A stretch of DNA of 64,000 nucleotides from an uncultured Opitutia bacterium (GTDB lineage: Bacteria > Verrucomicrobiota > Verrucomicrobiia > Opitutales > Coraliomargaritaceae): positions 112,225-176,224 of the forward strand of contig CAKZOI010000035.1 of NCBI GenBank assembly GCA_937136395.1, in the 5' to 3' direction. The notes beneath the pieces were generated by a model, which saw only the letters and a program-made list of their open reading frames with translations, did not search any database and was not told where the DNA came from. The translations under genes and the position numbers were made by a program. Positions 54,152-61,882 of this stretch are shown here, piece by piece. The first letter of the stretch is position 1, and the number at the start of each line of letters is the position of its first letter.

Positions 54152-54814
54152 ATGGCAAGCTCCACAGTTGAAGACTATATCAAGCACATTTACCTCGCAA
54201 CCGAAGAATCTGGTAGTGAAGAGGTCTCGATGGGGCGGGTTGCCGAAGCCCTTGGAGTCGTGCCAGGCACGGCGACCACAATGGTCAAAGCCCTATCCGA
54301 TGCCGAGCTGGTCCACTATGCGCCTCGTGTTGGTGTGGCACTCACACGGCAGGGGCGAGCACTGGCTTTGCATGTCCTGCGCCGGCATCGTTTGATTGAG
54401 CAGTTTCTTGTCGAAGTTTTAGGATTTGATTGGTCTGAAGTGCATGAAGAGGCTGAGCAATTAGAGCATGTCGTCTCGGATCTTCTACTGGAACGGATTG
54501 ATAAGTATCTTGGGCATCCCACCGAAGATCCGCATGGCGATCCGATTCCCTCCGCGAGCGGTGAGGTGTTTGTTGATAACTTTGACAGCCTGATTAATTG
54601 CCCGATAGGTGCAGAGCTATGCGTCGCCCGTATCAGTGATCAGGATACAGGATTTCTTCAATATATAGCGAGTGCTGGGCTCAATCCTGGCGTCAAACTC
54701 AGCGTTGTTCGACGCAGCCTGAGTGCCGAGTCAGTCGAGCTTAAACTGAGCACAATGCCCGAAGGCTTGACACTCGGCTTTGGTGCGGCCGCAAAGGTGC
54801 TAGTGCGCGCCTAG
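54152..54814 (+). CDS. DtxR/MntR-family metal-dependent regulator
   Basis: 220 residues. The N-terminal winged helix is VEDYIKHIYLATEESG, then EALGVVPGTATTMVKALSDAELVHYAPRVGVALT. A dimerisation/metal-binding domain follows (RRHRLIEQFLVEVLGFDWSEVHEEAEQLEHVVSDLLLERID), with candidate ligands His and Glu there. The C-terminal 80 residues form an SH3/FeoA-like domain. It diverges from the metal permease, so it probably represses or activates that gene through the shared 90-base gap, where no clean palindrome was found. Confidence 0.9.
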   Translation: MASSTVEDYIKHIYLATEESGSEEVSMGRVAEALGVVPGTATTMVKALSDAELVHYAPRVGVALTRQGRALALHVLRRHRLIEQFLVEVLGFDWSEVHEEAEQLEHVVSDLLLERIDKYLGHPTEDPHGDPIPSASGEVFVDNFDSLINCPIGAELCVARISDQDTGFLQYIASAGLNPGVKLSVVRRSLSAESVELKLSTMPEGLTLGFGAAAKVLVRA

Positions 54815-55261
54815 ATGATCGGGCTTCACTGTTGCAGACTGCCGAGGCCAAGCCTAGAGCGTAGTTGCCTCAATCGCATCGAGAAGAGCGAATGGTTCTG
54901 GTAACTAAAAAAGGAACTAAGAAATTGGACTTACCTGACAGGTCTTAAGCGCCGAAAACAACACTGCACATGGATTAAACGTAGATTCACGTCCATGAAC
55001 GGTTCAATTTGTTTTTTGTTCAAAATACGTAGACTTGAGCGAGTCGTGCGCCGCTACTTTTGTTGCTCAGATGCCACTACAGACTACAGTGGATTCGTAA
55101 GTGGTGCCTACTGTTCTGTCTTCCTAATTGATATTTACGTATGGACGAGGTTTTCGGTATCGCCTTTTTTATCGAGCGTCGCTGCCGTGTGGTGATCAAA
55201 AAAACGGCTGCCTCCGTGTGAAAGCAGCCGTGTATATAGAATGAACTGTAGAGCGCTGAGC
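54815..55261. other. intergenic region, nothing recognised except a terminator
   Basis: About 450 bases after the DtxR-like gene. A 66-codon open frame at 54995-55195 has no ribosome-binding site or protein-like composition and is not accepted. The only structured site is the terminator at 55198-55231. Confidence 0.4.
55198..55231 (-). terminator. rho-independent terminator of the SWIB gene
   Basis: On the reverse strand ACGGCTGC and GCAGCCGT pair around a loop of about 11 bases, followed by a run of T. It follows the SWIB gene stop. Confidence 0.8.
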
Positions 55262-55591
55262 TTACTCGACGTTGGCACCAACAACTGCAGCCATTTGCAT
55301 CATGTTGATGGTTTGGCCTTCTTGCAGGTTGGTGAAGTCGGTGACTTTACCAGATTTGCTTGTGGAGTTTGTGTTCTTGAGAACTGGAAGCAGTTTCGCG
55401 TCAGCGACGATGTATTTACCGGCATTCTCTGGTGCGCCGTTTTCGGTCTTAGTTTGAAGACCGTTTGTCTTGATGTAATCCCAAAGCTTTTTGGTGATTT
55501 CTGTGCGTGGCAACTCGGTTGCACCGAGAAATGCTGCGAGATCTGCTTTAAGTTTTACAGGTTTGTTGAGTCCTTTTGGTTCGTCTGCCAT
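55262..55591 (-). CDS. SWIB/MDM2-domain protein
   Basis: 109 residues. The SWIB domain is LKADLAAFLGATELPRTEITKKLWDYIKTNGLQ, then a short linker and KYIVADAKLLPVL. In bacteria, this fold is found mainly in Chlamydiota and Verrucomicrobiota. Chlamydial SWIB is linked to chromatin or topoisomerase functions, but for this protein no role is known. The last 40 residues (SKSGKVTDFTNLQEGQTINM) are non-SWIB. It is a single gene with its own terminator, 74 bases downstream of aroQ on the same strand. Confidence 0.9.
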   Translation of the reverse strand: MADEPKGLNKPVKLKADLAAFLGATELPRTEITKKLWDYIKTNGLQTKTENGAPENAGKYIVADAKLLPVLKNTNSTSKSGKVTDFTNLQEGQTINMMQMAAVVGANVE

Positions 55592-55665
55592 GATGATATT
55601 TCGGTTTGGTTATGTGATAAAGGCAATGGCCTTTGGTGTGGTAGAGTGATGTGTTGCGATGCGTC

Positions 55666-56100
55666 TTAATCGAGTTTCGCTAAATGGTGAAGTGCGGCGA
55701 GGTAGCCATCGAAACCGAGACCAGAAATGACACCGATGCAGGCGTTTGCGGTCATAGAATGTTGGCGTATTTCTTCGCGTTTATAGATGTTGCTGATGTG
55801 CACCTCGATGACAGGTAGGTCGCTACCGGCGATCGCATCACGTAGTGCGAGGCTGGTGTGTGTGAAGGCGCCGGGGTTGATGATCAAGCCGTAGACTTCA
55901 GAGTCCGCGAACTCGCTGATTTCATCGATTAAAAAACCTTCGTGATTGGATTGATAGAACTGCACTTCGACCCCTAAAGTTGCCGCTTCTTCGGTGATTA
56001 GGTTTTCGAGATCGGTGAGCGTCTGATCGCCGTAAATGTGTGGCTCGCGCATACCGAGTCGATCAAGATTTGGGCCGTTGAGTATGACTATGCGTTTCAT
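55666..56100 (-). CDS. aroQ: 3-dehydroquinate dehydratase, type II
   Basis: 144 residues. Key motifs are ILNGPNLDRLGMREPHIYG (the catalytic Tyr and lid), FYQSNHEG, IINPGAFTHTSLALRDA and VIEVHISNIYKREEIRQHS. It dehydrates 3-dehydroquinate in the shikimate pathway. The length is that of the dodecameric type II form. Confidence 0.96.
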   Translation of the reverse strand: MKRIVILNGPNLDRLGMREPHIYGDQTLTDLENLITEEAATLGVEVQFYQSNHEGFLIDEISEFADSEVYGLIINPGAFTHTSLALRDAIAGSDLPVIEVHISNIYKREEIRQHSMTANACIGVISGLGFDGYLAALHHLAKLD

Positions 56101-56215
56101 GGTTTAAGCAGGGCTGATCGGTAATCGCTGATTGGTGTAGGCGGCTAAAAAAGGCAGTTGATTGCCCAAGATGGGGTGCATTATCTACGAGTATTGTAAA
56201 ATTACAAATTCGAAA

Positions 56216-56974
56216 TTAAAGTAAACAGGCTTGTTTGATAAAGCTGTATTCGATTCTGAAACGTGCGGCGACTTCTTTTGCGAGTGCTTGAACGCCAAAG
56301 ACTTCAGTGGCGTAGTGGCCGCAGGGGTAGAGGTTTAAGCCGTGCTCTTGAGCCATGTTGAAGTGGTGTTGGCGTAGTTCACCAGTGATGAGCGTGTCAA
56401 TCCCGTTGGCTTTTAGTTGAGCGACCGAACTTTGTCCGCTCCCGGTTAAAATGCCGATGCGGCTGGGATTTGCGCTGCCATACTCAATGGCTTGATAGGT
56501 GTCAGGGAAGAGCGCTTTGAGCCGTTCCACGATCGCCGCTCGACCATCGAGTGGGCCTTTGGCGATGACTGCCATGTCGTTGCCTTCGTAGTTTAAGAAG
56601 GTGCCGATTTTTTTAAGGTCGAGTGCCTTGGCGAGCAGGATATTGTTGCCAATGTCTGGATGGCAATCGAGTGGCAGATGTGCGCCATAAACGGCGAGGT
56701 TACCATCGAATGCAGTTTTTACCTTGGTATAGTCACTTCCGGTAAGTGGGGTAGGAGGGTTCCAAAACAGTCCGTGATGGCAGATTAAGAAATCAACGCC
56801 TGCTTCGAGCGCCGCTTCGAAGGGGCGTTGCCCAGCATCGACCGCGGCTCCGATTTTTGTGACTTCGCCGTTGTTTGCGATCTGAAGACCGTTGAAGGCT
56901 CCAGCAAAGTCTTTGATTTCTTTTTGGCGTGTGCGTGTGTCGCAAAATGCAACGACTTCATCAAGTGTAGGCAT
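56216..56974 (-). CDS. Nif3-like dinuclear-metal protein (YbgI family)
   Basis: 252 residues. The Nif3 family is seen in FNGLQIANNGEVTKIGAAVDAGQRPFEAALEAGVDFLICHHGLFW, with His pair and Asp/Glu ligands, and in LITGELRQHHFNMAQEHGLNLYPCGHYATEVFGVQALAKEV. It forms a hexameric ring with a dinuclear metal site; the activity is unsettled, although some members are annotated as GTP cyclohydrolase type 2. The gene is followed by aroQ 115 bases later on the same strand. Confidence 0.91.
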   Translation of the reverse strand: MPTLDEVVAFCDTRTRQKEIKDFAGAFNGLQIANNGEVTKIGAAVDAGQRPFEAALEAGVDFLICHHGLFWNPPTPLTGSDYTKVKTAFDGNLAVYGAHLPLDCHPDIGNNILLAKALDLKKIGTFLNYEGNDMAVIAKGPLDGRAAIVERLKALFPDTYQAIEYGSANPSRIGILTGSGQSSVAQLKANGIDTLITGELRQHHFNMAQEHGLNLYPCGHYATEVFGVQALAKEVAARFRIEYSFIKQACLL

Positions 56975-57120
56975 AGCCGCATAAGCTAAGGCTTAAATCA
57001 AAACTGAGAAGGCAGAAATGGAGCGTTTGTGATATTTTTACATTACGTGGGCAGAGTCGGTGATCTAGCGACCCTACAAGTGGTTGAGGGGTAGGTTAAG
57101 AGATGTGACGCACACAGCGA

Positions 57121-57146
57121 TGGCGGTCGGGACGTCCGCTGCTACC
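57121..57146. repeat. half element ending CGCTGCTACC
   Basis: TGGCGGTCGGGACGTCCGCT followed by GCTACC. It matches the reverse complement of 17734-17760 with a few changes. It lies in the 297-base gap before tcdA, where I recognise nothing else. Confidence 0.5.
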
Positions 57147-57271
57147 ATTATGGTGTGTCGTTTCTAGAAGTGCTAGTTTGGCGTCGAGGCGAAGTATGCA
57201 TCATTTGCTAAATGACGAGGAACTCTATTTCTGACTTTCCACTCTTCAGTTCCCACTCCTAACTAGCGGAA

Positions 57272-58051
57272 ATGTCAGATTATGAAACACGTTTTAGCGC
57301 ACTGGGTCGCTTATATGGAGTCGATGGGCTTGCTCGTTTGCGGGCGGCACATGTCTGCGTGATCGGTCTTGGTGGTGTCGGATCGTGGGTGGTTGAAGCC
57401 TTGGCACGGTCTGGAATCGGCAAGCTGACGATCGTTGATATGGATGAAGTGTGCCTTAGTAATGTAAACCGCCAGATCCATGCCTTGAATGAGACGGTTG
57501 GCCGTTCAAAAGCGCTCGTGCTCTCGGAGCGGGTGGCACAGATTGCGCCAGAGTGTGCAGTGGTCGTCGAGGATTGCTTTTTTACGCCGAAGACTGCGGA
57601 TCGTTTGCTTGGTGTTTCGTATGATTATGTGATCGATGCAATTGATGGCACGAAGCACAAGTGCTTCTTAATTGCAGAGGGGCGTAAACGTGGGTTGAAG
57701 ATGATTACTTGCGGAGGTGCTGGGGGCTGTATTGATCCCACTCGTGTGCGTATTGATGACCTCGCCCGCACGATTAATGATCCGCTTTTGCTGCAGGTGC
57801 GTAAGAAGCTGCGCAGTAAATATGGCTTTCCTAAATACAAACGTCAGAAATTTAAAATAGACTGTGTGTATTCGGATGAAACGCCCGTGTTTCCGAAAGA
57901 AGATGGCACGGTGTCATGCGAGCGAGAGTCGGGTGCCGACTATCGTTTGAACTGTGATCAGGGCTTTGGCTCGGCGACTTTTTTAACTGGGACTGTTGGA
58001 TTTTGCTTAGCTGCTGAGGTCGTGAAACGTCTTGCGACTCAATCCACGTAA
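57272..58051 (+). CDS. tcdA: tRNA threonylcarbamoyladenosine dehydratase
   Basis: 259 residues of the E1/ThiF-like fold. The ATP-binding motif is VIGLGGVGSWVVEALARSG (about residues 31-49), with DMDEVCLSNVNRQIHA, the C-terminal Cys in EDGTVSCERESGADYRLNCDQGFGS and the closing NAD-like region GSATFLTGTVGF. TcdA cyclises N6-threonylcarbamoyl-adenosine at tRNA position 37, improving decoding of ANN codons. The length and SNVNRQ motif support TcdA rather than ThiF or MoeB. Confidence 0.93.
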   Translation: MSDYETRFSALGRLYGVDGLARLRAAHVCVIGLGGVGSWVVEALARSGIGKLTIVDMDEVCLSNVNRQIHALNETVGRSKALVLSERVAQIAPECAVVVEDCFFTPKTADRLLGVSYDYVIDAIDGTKHKCFLIAEGRKRGLKMITCGGAGGCIDPTRVRIDDLARTINDPLLLQVRKKLRSKYGFPKYKRQKFKIDCVYSDETPVFPKEDGTVSCERESGADYRLNCDQGFGSATFLTGTVGFCLAAEVVKRLATQST

Positions 58052-58123
58052 TTTTTTTATAAGCGTCTAACAATTCTTCCGAAGTCTTGAGTCATTATCA
58101 AAATTCTTATATAAATTCATTCC

Positions 58124-58417
58124 GTGCCTAATCTTCTAGATAACCCGAAAACAGTCTCTTGGTCGCATAGCGATAGCACGGCGGACTTTTATGAATTGCC
58201 AACAGATGGTGCCGAGATACAGGAGGCACTCGCATGGCTCTTGAAGCATTATGATAGCGCTAAGCTGTGGATGGGCTTGGAAGATGAAGATGGCGTAGAA
58301 CTGTTCCTGACCTGCTTCCCTTCTCGTAAGGAGGCAGTGGTGAATTTACTAAAAGTATACGAGGACGAGTTGTCCGTATTTGAAACCACTACGACTTCAG
58401 CAGCAGTTGGAGAGTGA
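58124..58417 (+). CDS. small hypothetical protein
   Basis: 97 residues from a GTG codon. The sequence (DFYELPTDGAEIQEALAWLLK, LWMGLEDEDGVELFLTCFPS, KEAVVNLLKVYEDELSVF) is compact and looks protein-like, with alternating helices and strands. No motif is recognised. It sits 72 bases after tcdA in the same direction and may share its transcript. Confidence 0.6.
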   Translation: MPNLLDNPKTVSWSHSDSTADFYELPTDGAEIQEALAWLLKHYDSAKLWMGLEDEDGVELFLTCFPSRKEAVVNLLKVYEDELSVFETTTTSAAVGE

Positions 58418-58512
58418 GGTCTTTGATAACGATTGGTTCTTGTCGGGTTTTGGTGTGTGCTTCTGGGAGGTGTTATACCGTTTTCTAGAATAATGGATCG
58501 GCTCAATAACAA

Positions 58513-58704
58513 GGTAGCGCAGCACCGTCCTCGCTGCGTATAGACACTTGCGAGGCACCACAAGTTTTCGTGCGGCGTGAGACAGGCCGAATGGCACTAC
58601 TTTAAGTATGTTTTGGTGGGGGCGCCTCGGCGAGGCGACCTCACCTCTTATAGAGGCTGAAAGCATCCTTAAGCTAGTGCCATTCGAGACACGCCTGCGC
58701 TAGT
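58513..58704. repeat. terminal-inverted-repeat element, family A, copy 4, interrupted
   Basis: Left part (58513-58583) starts GGTAGCGCAGCACCGTCCTC and the right end is ACGCCTGCGCTA (58691-58702). Without the inner segment it matches copy 3 in reverse. The right end supplies the stop codon of the gene on the other strand. Confidence 0.75.
58589..58685. repeat. inverted-repeat element inserted inside family A copy 4
   Basis: 97 bases with ends GAATGGCACTACTTTAAG and CTTAAGCTAGTGCCATTC, which pair over about 18 bases. GAGAC is present just outside each end (58580-58583 region and 58686-58690) and may be a target-site duplication. Confidence 0.65.
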
Positions 58705-59059
58705 GATTGTTTTCTTTAATGCTAGCGCGGATCTGCTCTAGCAAGTTGTCGGGCATGTTTTTAGTGCTGATTTTAAACGTCGTGTATTTGGTTCGCACAT
58801 GATACCCGAGATGGTCGACGCGTATCTTCTCGATATGTGACCAAGGAATGTGTCTTGGTGCGGCTGGAAACTTTTTGATGGTGATACCAGATTCATCCCA
58901 TGTGATTTGGCGCGTGCCGATTGCTGCGAGTGTAATCGCAATCGCGCAAAGGGTGAACACAGCAATAGCGATAGAAATCGCTAAATGCCCTTGCTGGTAC
59001 GTATTCCAGCACATCATAAGACCCATGATCGCGTATACAAAGGCTTTTATCTTTCGCAT
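58700..59059 (-). CDS. small membrane protein with a PH-like domain
   Basis: 119 residues. Two hydrophobic helices (about 3-20 and 27-48) are followed by a strand-rich domain (QITWDESGITIKKFPAAPRHIPWSHIEKIRVD and HVRTKYTTFKIST) like the bacterial PH domain. The gene's last codons and TAG stop lie at the end of an inverted-repeat element. It stands alone; the function is unknown. Confidence 0.7.
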   Translation of the reverse strand: MRKIKAFVYAIMGLMMCWNTYQQGHLAISIAIAVFTLCAIAITLAAIGTRQITWDESGITIKKFPAAPRHIPWSHIEKIRVDHLGYHVRTKYTTFKISTKNMPDNLLEQIRASIKENNH

Positions 59060-59082
59060 GGTGCTTGTTGTTGAGTGCTTAC

Positions 59083-59115
59083 AAAAAACGCCAGAGCGAA
59101 ATCGCTCCAGCGTTT
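59083..59115 (-). terminator. rho-independent terminator after the 48-residue lipoprotein gene
   Basis: AACGC and GAGCG stem segments with a CA/CA internal loop, flanked by A and T runs on both sides, so it could work in both directions. Confidence 0.7.
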
Positions 59116-59153
59116 TTAAAAAGTATGTGTTTGGTTATTGCGAGGTGATCGCC

Positions 59154-59300
59154 TTATCCTCCAAACCCAGGTGCTCCACGTTCCCAATCGGCAGGGCGTC
59201 CCCACGGGACGGATTGCTCATCGACATCGGCGTCAAAGCAGCCTGTCAGCGCGAGTGTGCTGATGGCGAGTGCTAGGAAGAGTAGGAGGCGGTTAAACAT
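59154..59300 (-). CDS. 48-residue small lipoprotein
   Basis: An uninterrupted frame from an ATG at 59300 to a TAA at 59154. The N-terminus MFNRLLLFLALAISTLALTG-C is a lipoprotein signal (lipobox LTGC). The mature part FDADVDEQSVPWGRPADWERG is short and acidic, followed by APGFGG. It lies 17 bases after the coiled-coil gene on the same strand and has its own terminator. The function is unknown; related short lipoproteins seem to occur in this group (memory, not checked). Confidence 0.7.
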   Translation of the reverse strand: MFNRLLLFLALAISTLALTGCFDADVDEQSVPWGRPADWERGAPGFGG

Positions 59301-59317
59301 ACGAGTGCCAAATTTGA

Positions 59318-60157
59318 TTAGCGTAGAAGGCTCACTGTGATGCCTGGGATCAGTGCGCGTGTCTTGGCGCCTGGCAGAATGTTCGCCACTGCGAGATTGT
59401 CTTGGTTGGAAATAATTCTAACTTTGCCGAGAGCCTTCAAGTCTTGGACCAGTGTGACTTCAGTGCCAGGTGTGAGCGCAAGCTCTGGTGTCGTGTCGAG
59501 CACGATGAGGCCATTTTCTGCACTGATAGAAGCAATTGTGGTTTCGAGACCAATCGATGCAGTTTGAACGGGGCCTGAAGTGTTTGGCGTGTAGTTCGCA
59601 GTGGGTAAGGCACCCGCTGTGCTTGCTGCAGCAGGTGTCGCCGCACTGGATGTTCTCGCAGAGTTAAGGGCTTTCATCGACTCGATTTCAGAAGTGAGGC
59701 TAGAATTTGCGTCTTCAAGTTCATTAATACGCTCGTTGAGTTGAGCAATTTCAGCTTCTTTGCTCGCTTCTGCGAGCGCTTGCTCAGTCGCGAGGAGGCT
59801 TGCGCGGAGACCCTCTTCGGTATCTTTCATCGTTTCGATTTCCTGCTTCGCGTCGCGGAGTTGCTGTTGTGTGCGAGTCAGTTCTTGGCGAGTCGTATAC
59901 ATTTCCGACTGAAGCGCTTCGATTTCTTTCTTTGCTTTGGCGACGGCTGCGCGCTCGTCGTTAAGTTGCGATTCGAGAGTGCTAATGTTGTCGTTGGCAG
60001 TATCTAGCTCGCCTTGCACTGCGACAGTTGCAGCTTGCGAAGATTCAAGCTGTGCTTGTTTCTCAGCTAATTTGCCCTGAACGGCAAAGTAAACGCCAGC
60101 TGCTGCAATGGCAGCGATGATCGCAAGGATACGAAGAATGAGGGATAGGTTTTTCAT
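59318..60157 (-). CDS. membrane-anchored coiled-coil protein
   Basis: 279 residues: a transmembrane helix (about 7-27), a long Glu/Ala/Gln-rich coiled coil (about 30-165), an Ala/Thr/Ser linker and a C-terminal domain of about 75 residues (IASISAENGLIVLDTTPELALTPGTEVTLVQDLKALGKVRI). That last domain resembles FlgA/SAF-like or RseC-like beta domains, but I cannot assign it. It should span from the inner membrane into the periplasm. It is in the same direction as pgi (26-base gap), so co-transcription is likely. Confidence 0.75.
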   Translation of the reverse strand: MKNLSLILRILAIIAAIAAAGVYFAVQGKLAEKQAQLESSQAATVAVQGELDTANDNISTLESQLNDERAAVAKAKKEIEALQSEMYTTRQELTRTQQQLRDAKQEIETMKDTEEGLRASLLATEQALAEASKEAEIAQLNERINELEDANSSLTSEIESMKALNSARTSSAATPAAASTAGALPTANYTPNTSGPVQTASIGLETTIASISAENGLIVLDTTPELALTPGTEVTLVQDLKALGKVRIISNQDNLAVANILPGAKTRALIPGITVSLLR

Positions 60158-60183
60158 AAATGGGGATGGGTAACTGTTAGTGG

Positions 60184-61758
60184 TTACACAAGGGAGAATT
60201 CTGTTTCGTAAATAGGTTTTTTATCTGTCGCGCTTACACCACGGTCATTAGCGGCTAGGCGAAGTAGTAATTTAAAGATGAGTTCAGCTTGCGATTCAAG
60301 ACCTAACTTTGCGGCGAGCGCTTCTGCTGTGAGGGCCTCACCGTCGTTGCTTTTGAGTGCGGCTAGGACTTTTTGCTCAAGCTCGAGGACGGAGGCGGCA
60401 GCTTTCTTGCCCGCTTCGACGCCGGGTTGGTGGTAGGCGTTGATGTTGACGAGTGTTGCGTAGTAGCCGACTGCGCGTTCAAATAGGGCGATGAGCTGGC
60501 CAACCGCCTGCGGGGTGACTTCATTAATGGTAATGGTGACAGACTGGCGACCGTTGTCATACAGCGCGTCGCGGGTGCCTAGGTAGAAGCCTTGGAGGAA
60601 GTCGCCTGTGGTGGTGCCTTCAGCGACTTCGATGGACTTGCCTGAGCGGTCTTGGAGCACTTCGATGAAGGTGACAAAGAAATTGTGCACGCCTTCGCGG
60701 AGCTGTTGGACGTATGCGTGCTGATCGGTGGATCCTTTGTTGCCGTAAACGGCGATGCCTTGGTTGACGGTGTTGCCGTCGAGATCGCACTCTTTGCCGA
60801 GCGACTCCATGACGAGTTGCTGGAGATACTTTGAAAAGAGCATGAGTCGGTCTTTGTAGGGTAGCACGACCATATCCTTGGAGCCTTTGCCTTCGGTGGC
60901 GAAGTGCCACATCAGTGCGAGCAGGGCTGCAGGGTTTTGTGCGGTTTCAGTGCGACGTGTGGCAACATCCATTGCGGCAGCACCGTCGAGCATACCTTGA
61001 ATGTCTAAAGCTTGGAGAGCCGCAGGGAGTAAGCCAACTGCAGCGAGTTCGGACGTGCGGCCGCCGACCCAATCCCACATGGGCAGTCGGGTGAGCCAGT
61101 TTTCACTGACGGCCACTTTGTCGAGTTTTGAGTCGAGCCCGGTGATGGCGATGGCGTGTTTTGCAAAGTCAACTCCTGCGGCTGTGTAGGCGGCTTGTGC
61201 TTCGAGCATTCCGTTACGGGTTTCGGCAGTGCCGCCAGATTTTGAGATGACCACTGAGAGTGTATTGCCGAGCTGGCCGTCAAGCGCAGCTAATGTGCGG
61301 TCCATACCGTCGGGGTCGGTGTTGTCGAAGAAAAACAGCTTCATCTTGTCTGCCTTCGGGCAACCCAGTGCGTCGGCCACGAACTGCGGACCAAGCGCAG
61401 AACCACCGATGCCGATAATGAGGCAGTTGGTGAAGTTTCCATTCGCACCTTTGATCGCACCGCTATGGACGTCGGCGGCAATTTGCTTGATATCAGCGAG
61501 GCACTTGTCGATCTCAGCGGTGAGCTCAGGTTGAGGCGCAAGAGCGGAGTTGCGCAACCAGTAATGTCCGACCATGCGGCCTTCGTCAGGGTTGGAGATG
61601 GCTCCCGCTTCAAGCTCCTGCATCGCTGTGTAAGCGGCTTGGATCTTAGGCTCCATCGACGAGAGGAAGTCGTCACCGAAGTCGATGCGGCTGATGTCGA
61701 TTGCGAAATCGAGCTCGTTGATGGAGAGATAGTGTTGTTTAAAGCGTTCCCAGGACAT
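60184..61758 (-). CDS. pgi: glucose-6-phosphate isomerase
   Basis: 524 residues. The SIS-domain motifs are [33 protein letters not shown] and [15 protein letters not shown]. The catalytic Glu lies in [11 protein letters not shown] and the His in [14 protein letters not shown]; the C-terminal Lys lies near [16 protein letters not shown]. It interconverts glucose 6-phosphate and fructose 6-phosphate. The length and motif spacing match the form found in Cyanobacteria and Chlamydiota. Confidence 0.95.
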   Translation of the reverse strand: MSWERFKQHYLSINELDFAIDISRIDFGDDFLSSMEPKIQAAYTAMQELEAGAISNPDEGRMVGHYWLRNSALAPQPELTAEIDKCLADIKQIAADVHSGAIKGANGNFTNCLIIGIGGSALGPQFVADALGCPKADKMKLFFFDNTDPDGMDRTLAALDGQLGNTLSVVISKSGGTAETRNGMLEAQAAYTAAGVDFAKHAIAITGLDSKLDKVAVSENWLTRLPMWDWVGGRTSELAAVGLLPAALQALDIQGMLDGAAAMDVATRRTETAQNPAALLALMWHFATEGKGSKDMVVLPYKDRLMLFSKYLQQLVMESLGKECDLDGNTVNQGIAVYGNKGSTDQHAYVQQLREGVHNFFVTFIEVLQDRSGKSIEVAEGTTTGDFLQGFYLGTRDALYDNGRQSVTITINEVTPQAVGQLIALFERAVGYYATLVNINAYHQPGVEAGKKAAASVLELEQKVLAALKSNDGEALTAEALAAKLGLESQAELIFKLLLRLAANDRGVSATDKKPIYETEFSLV

Positions 61759-61785
61759 GATTGGAAGAAGTTAGAATAGAAAGAG

Positions 61786-61825
61786 GGTGAACATCGAACG
61801 TGGAACGTCCAACATCGAATTTTGA
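61786..61825. repeat. GAACGTT-type iterated repeat, copy 5
   Basis: AACATCGAACGTGGAACGTC followed by CAACATCGAATTTTG, in the gap between pgi and ilvD. Confidence 0.55.
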
Positions 61826-61882
61826 ATTTGGATGATCAAAATTCATATCGGTGATTCAATCTTCGACGTGTATCAGCGTATG

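Noticed and set aside
54995-55195. 66-codon open frame after the DtxR-like gene
   Set aside because: No ribosome-binding site, no motif, unusual composition; treated as chance.
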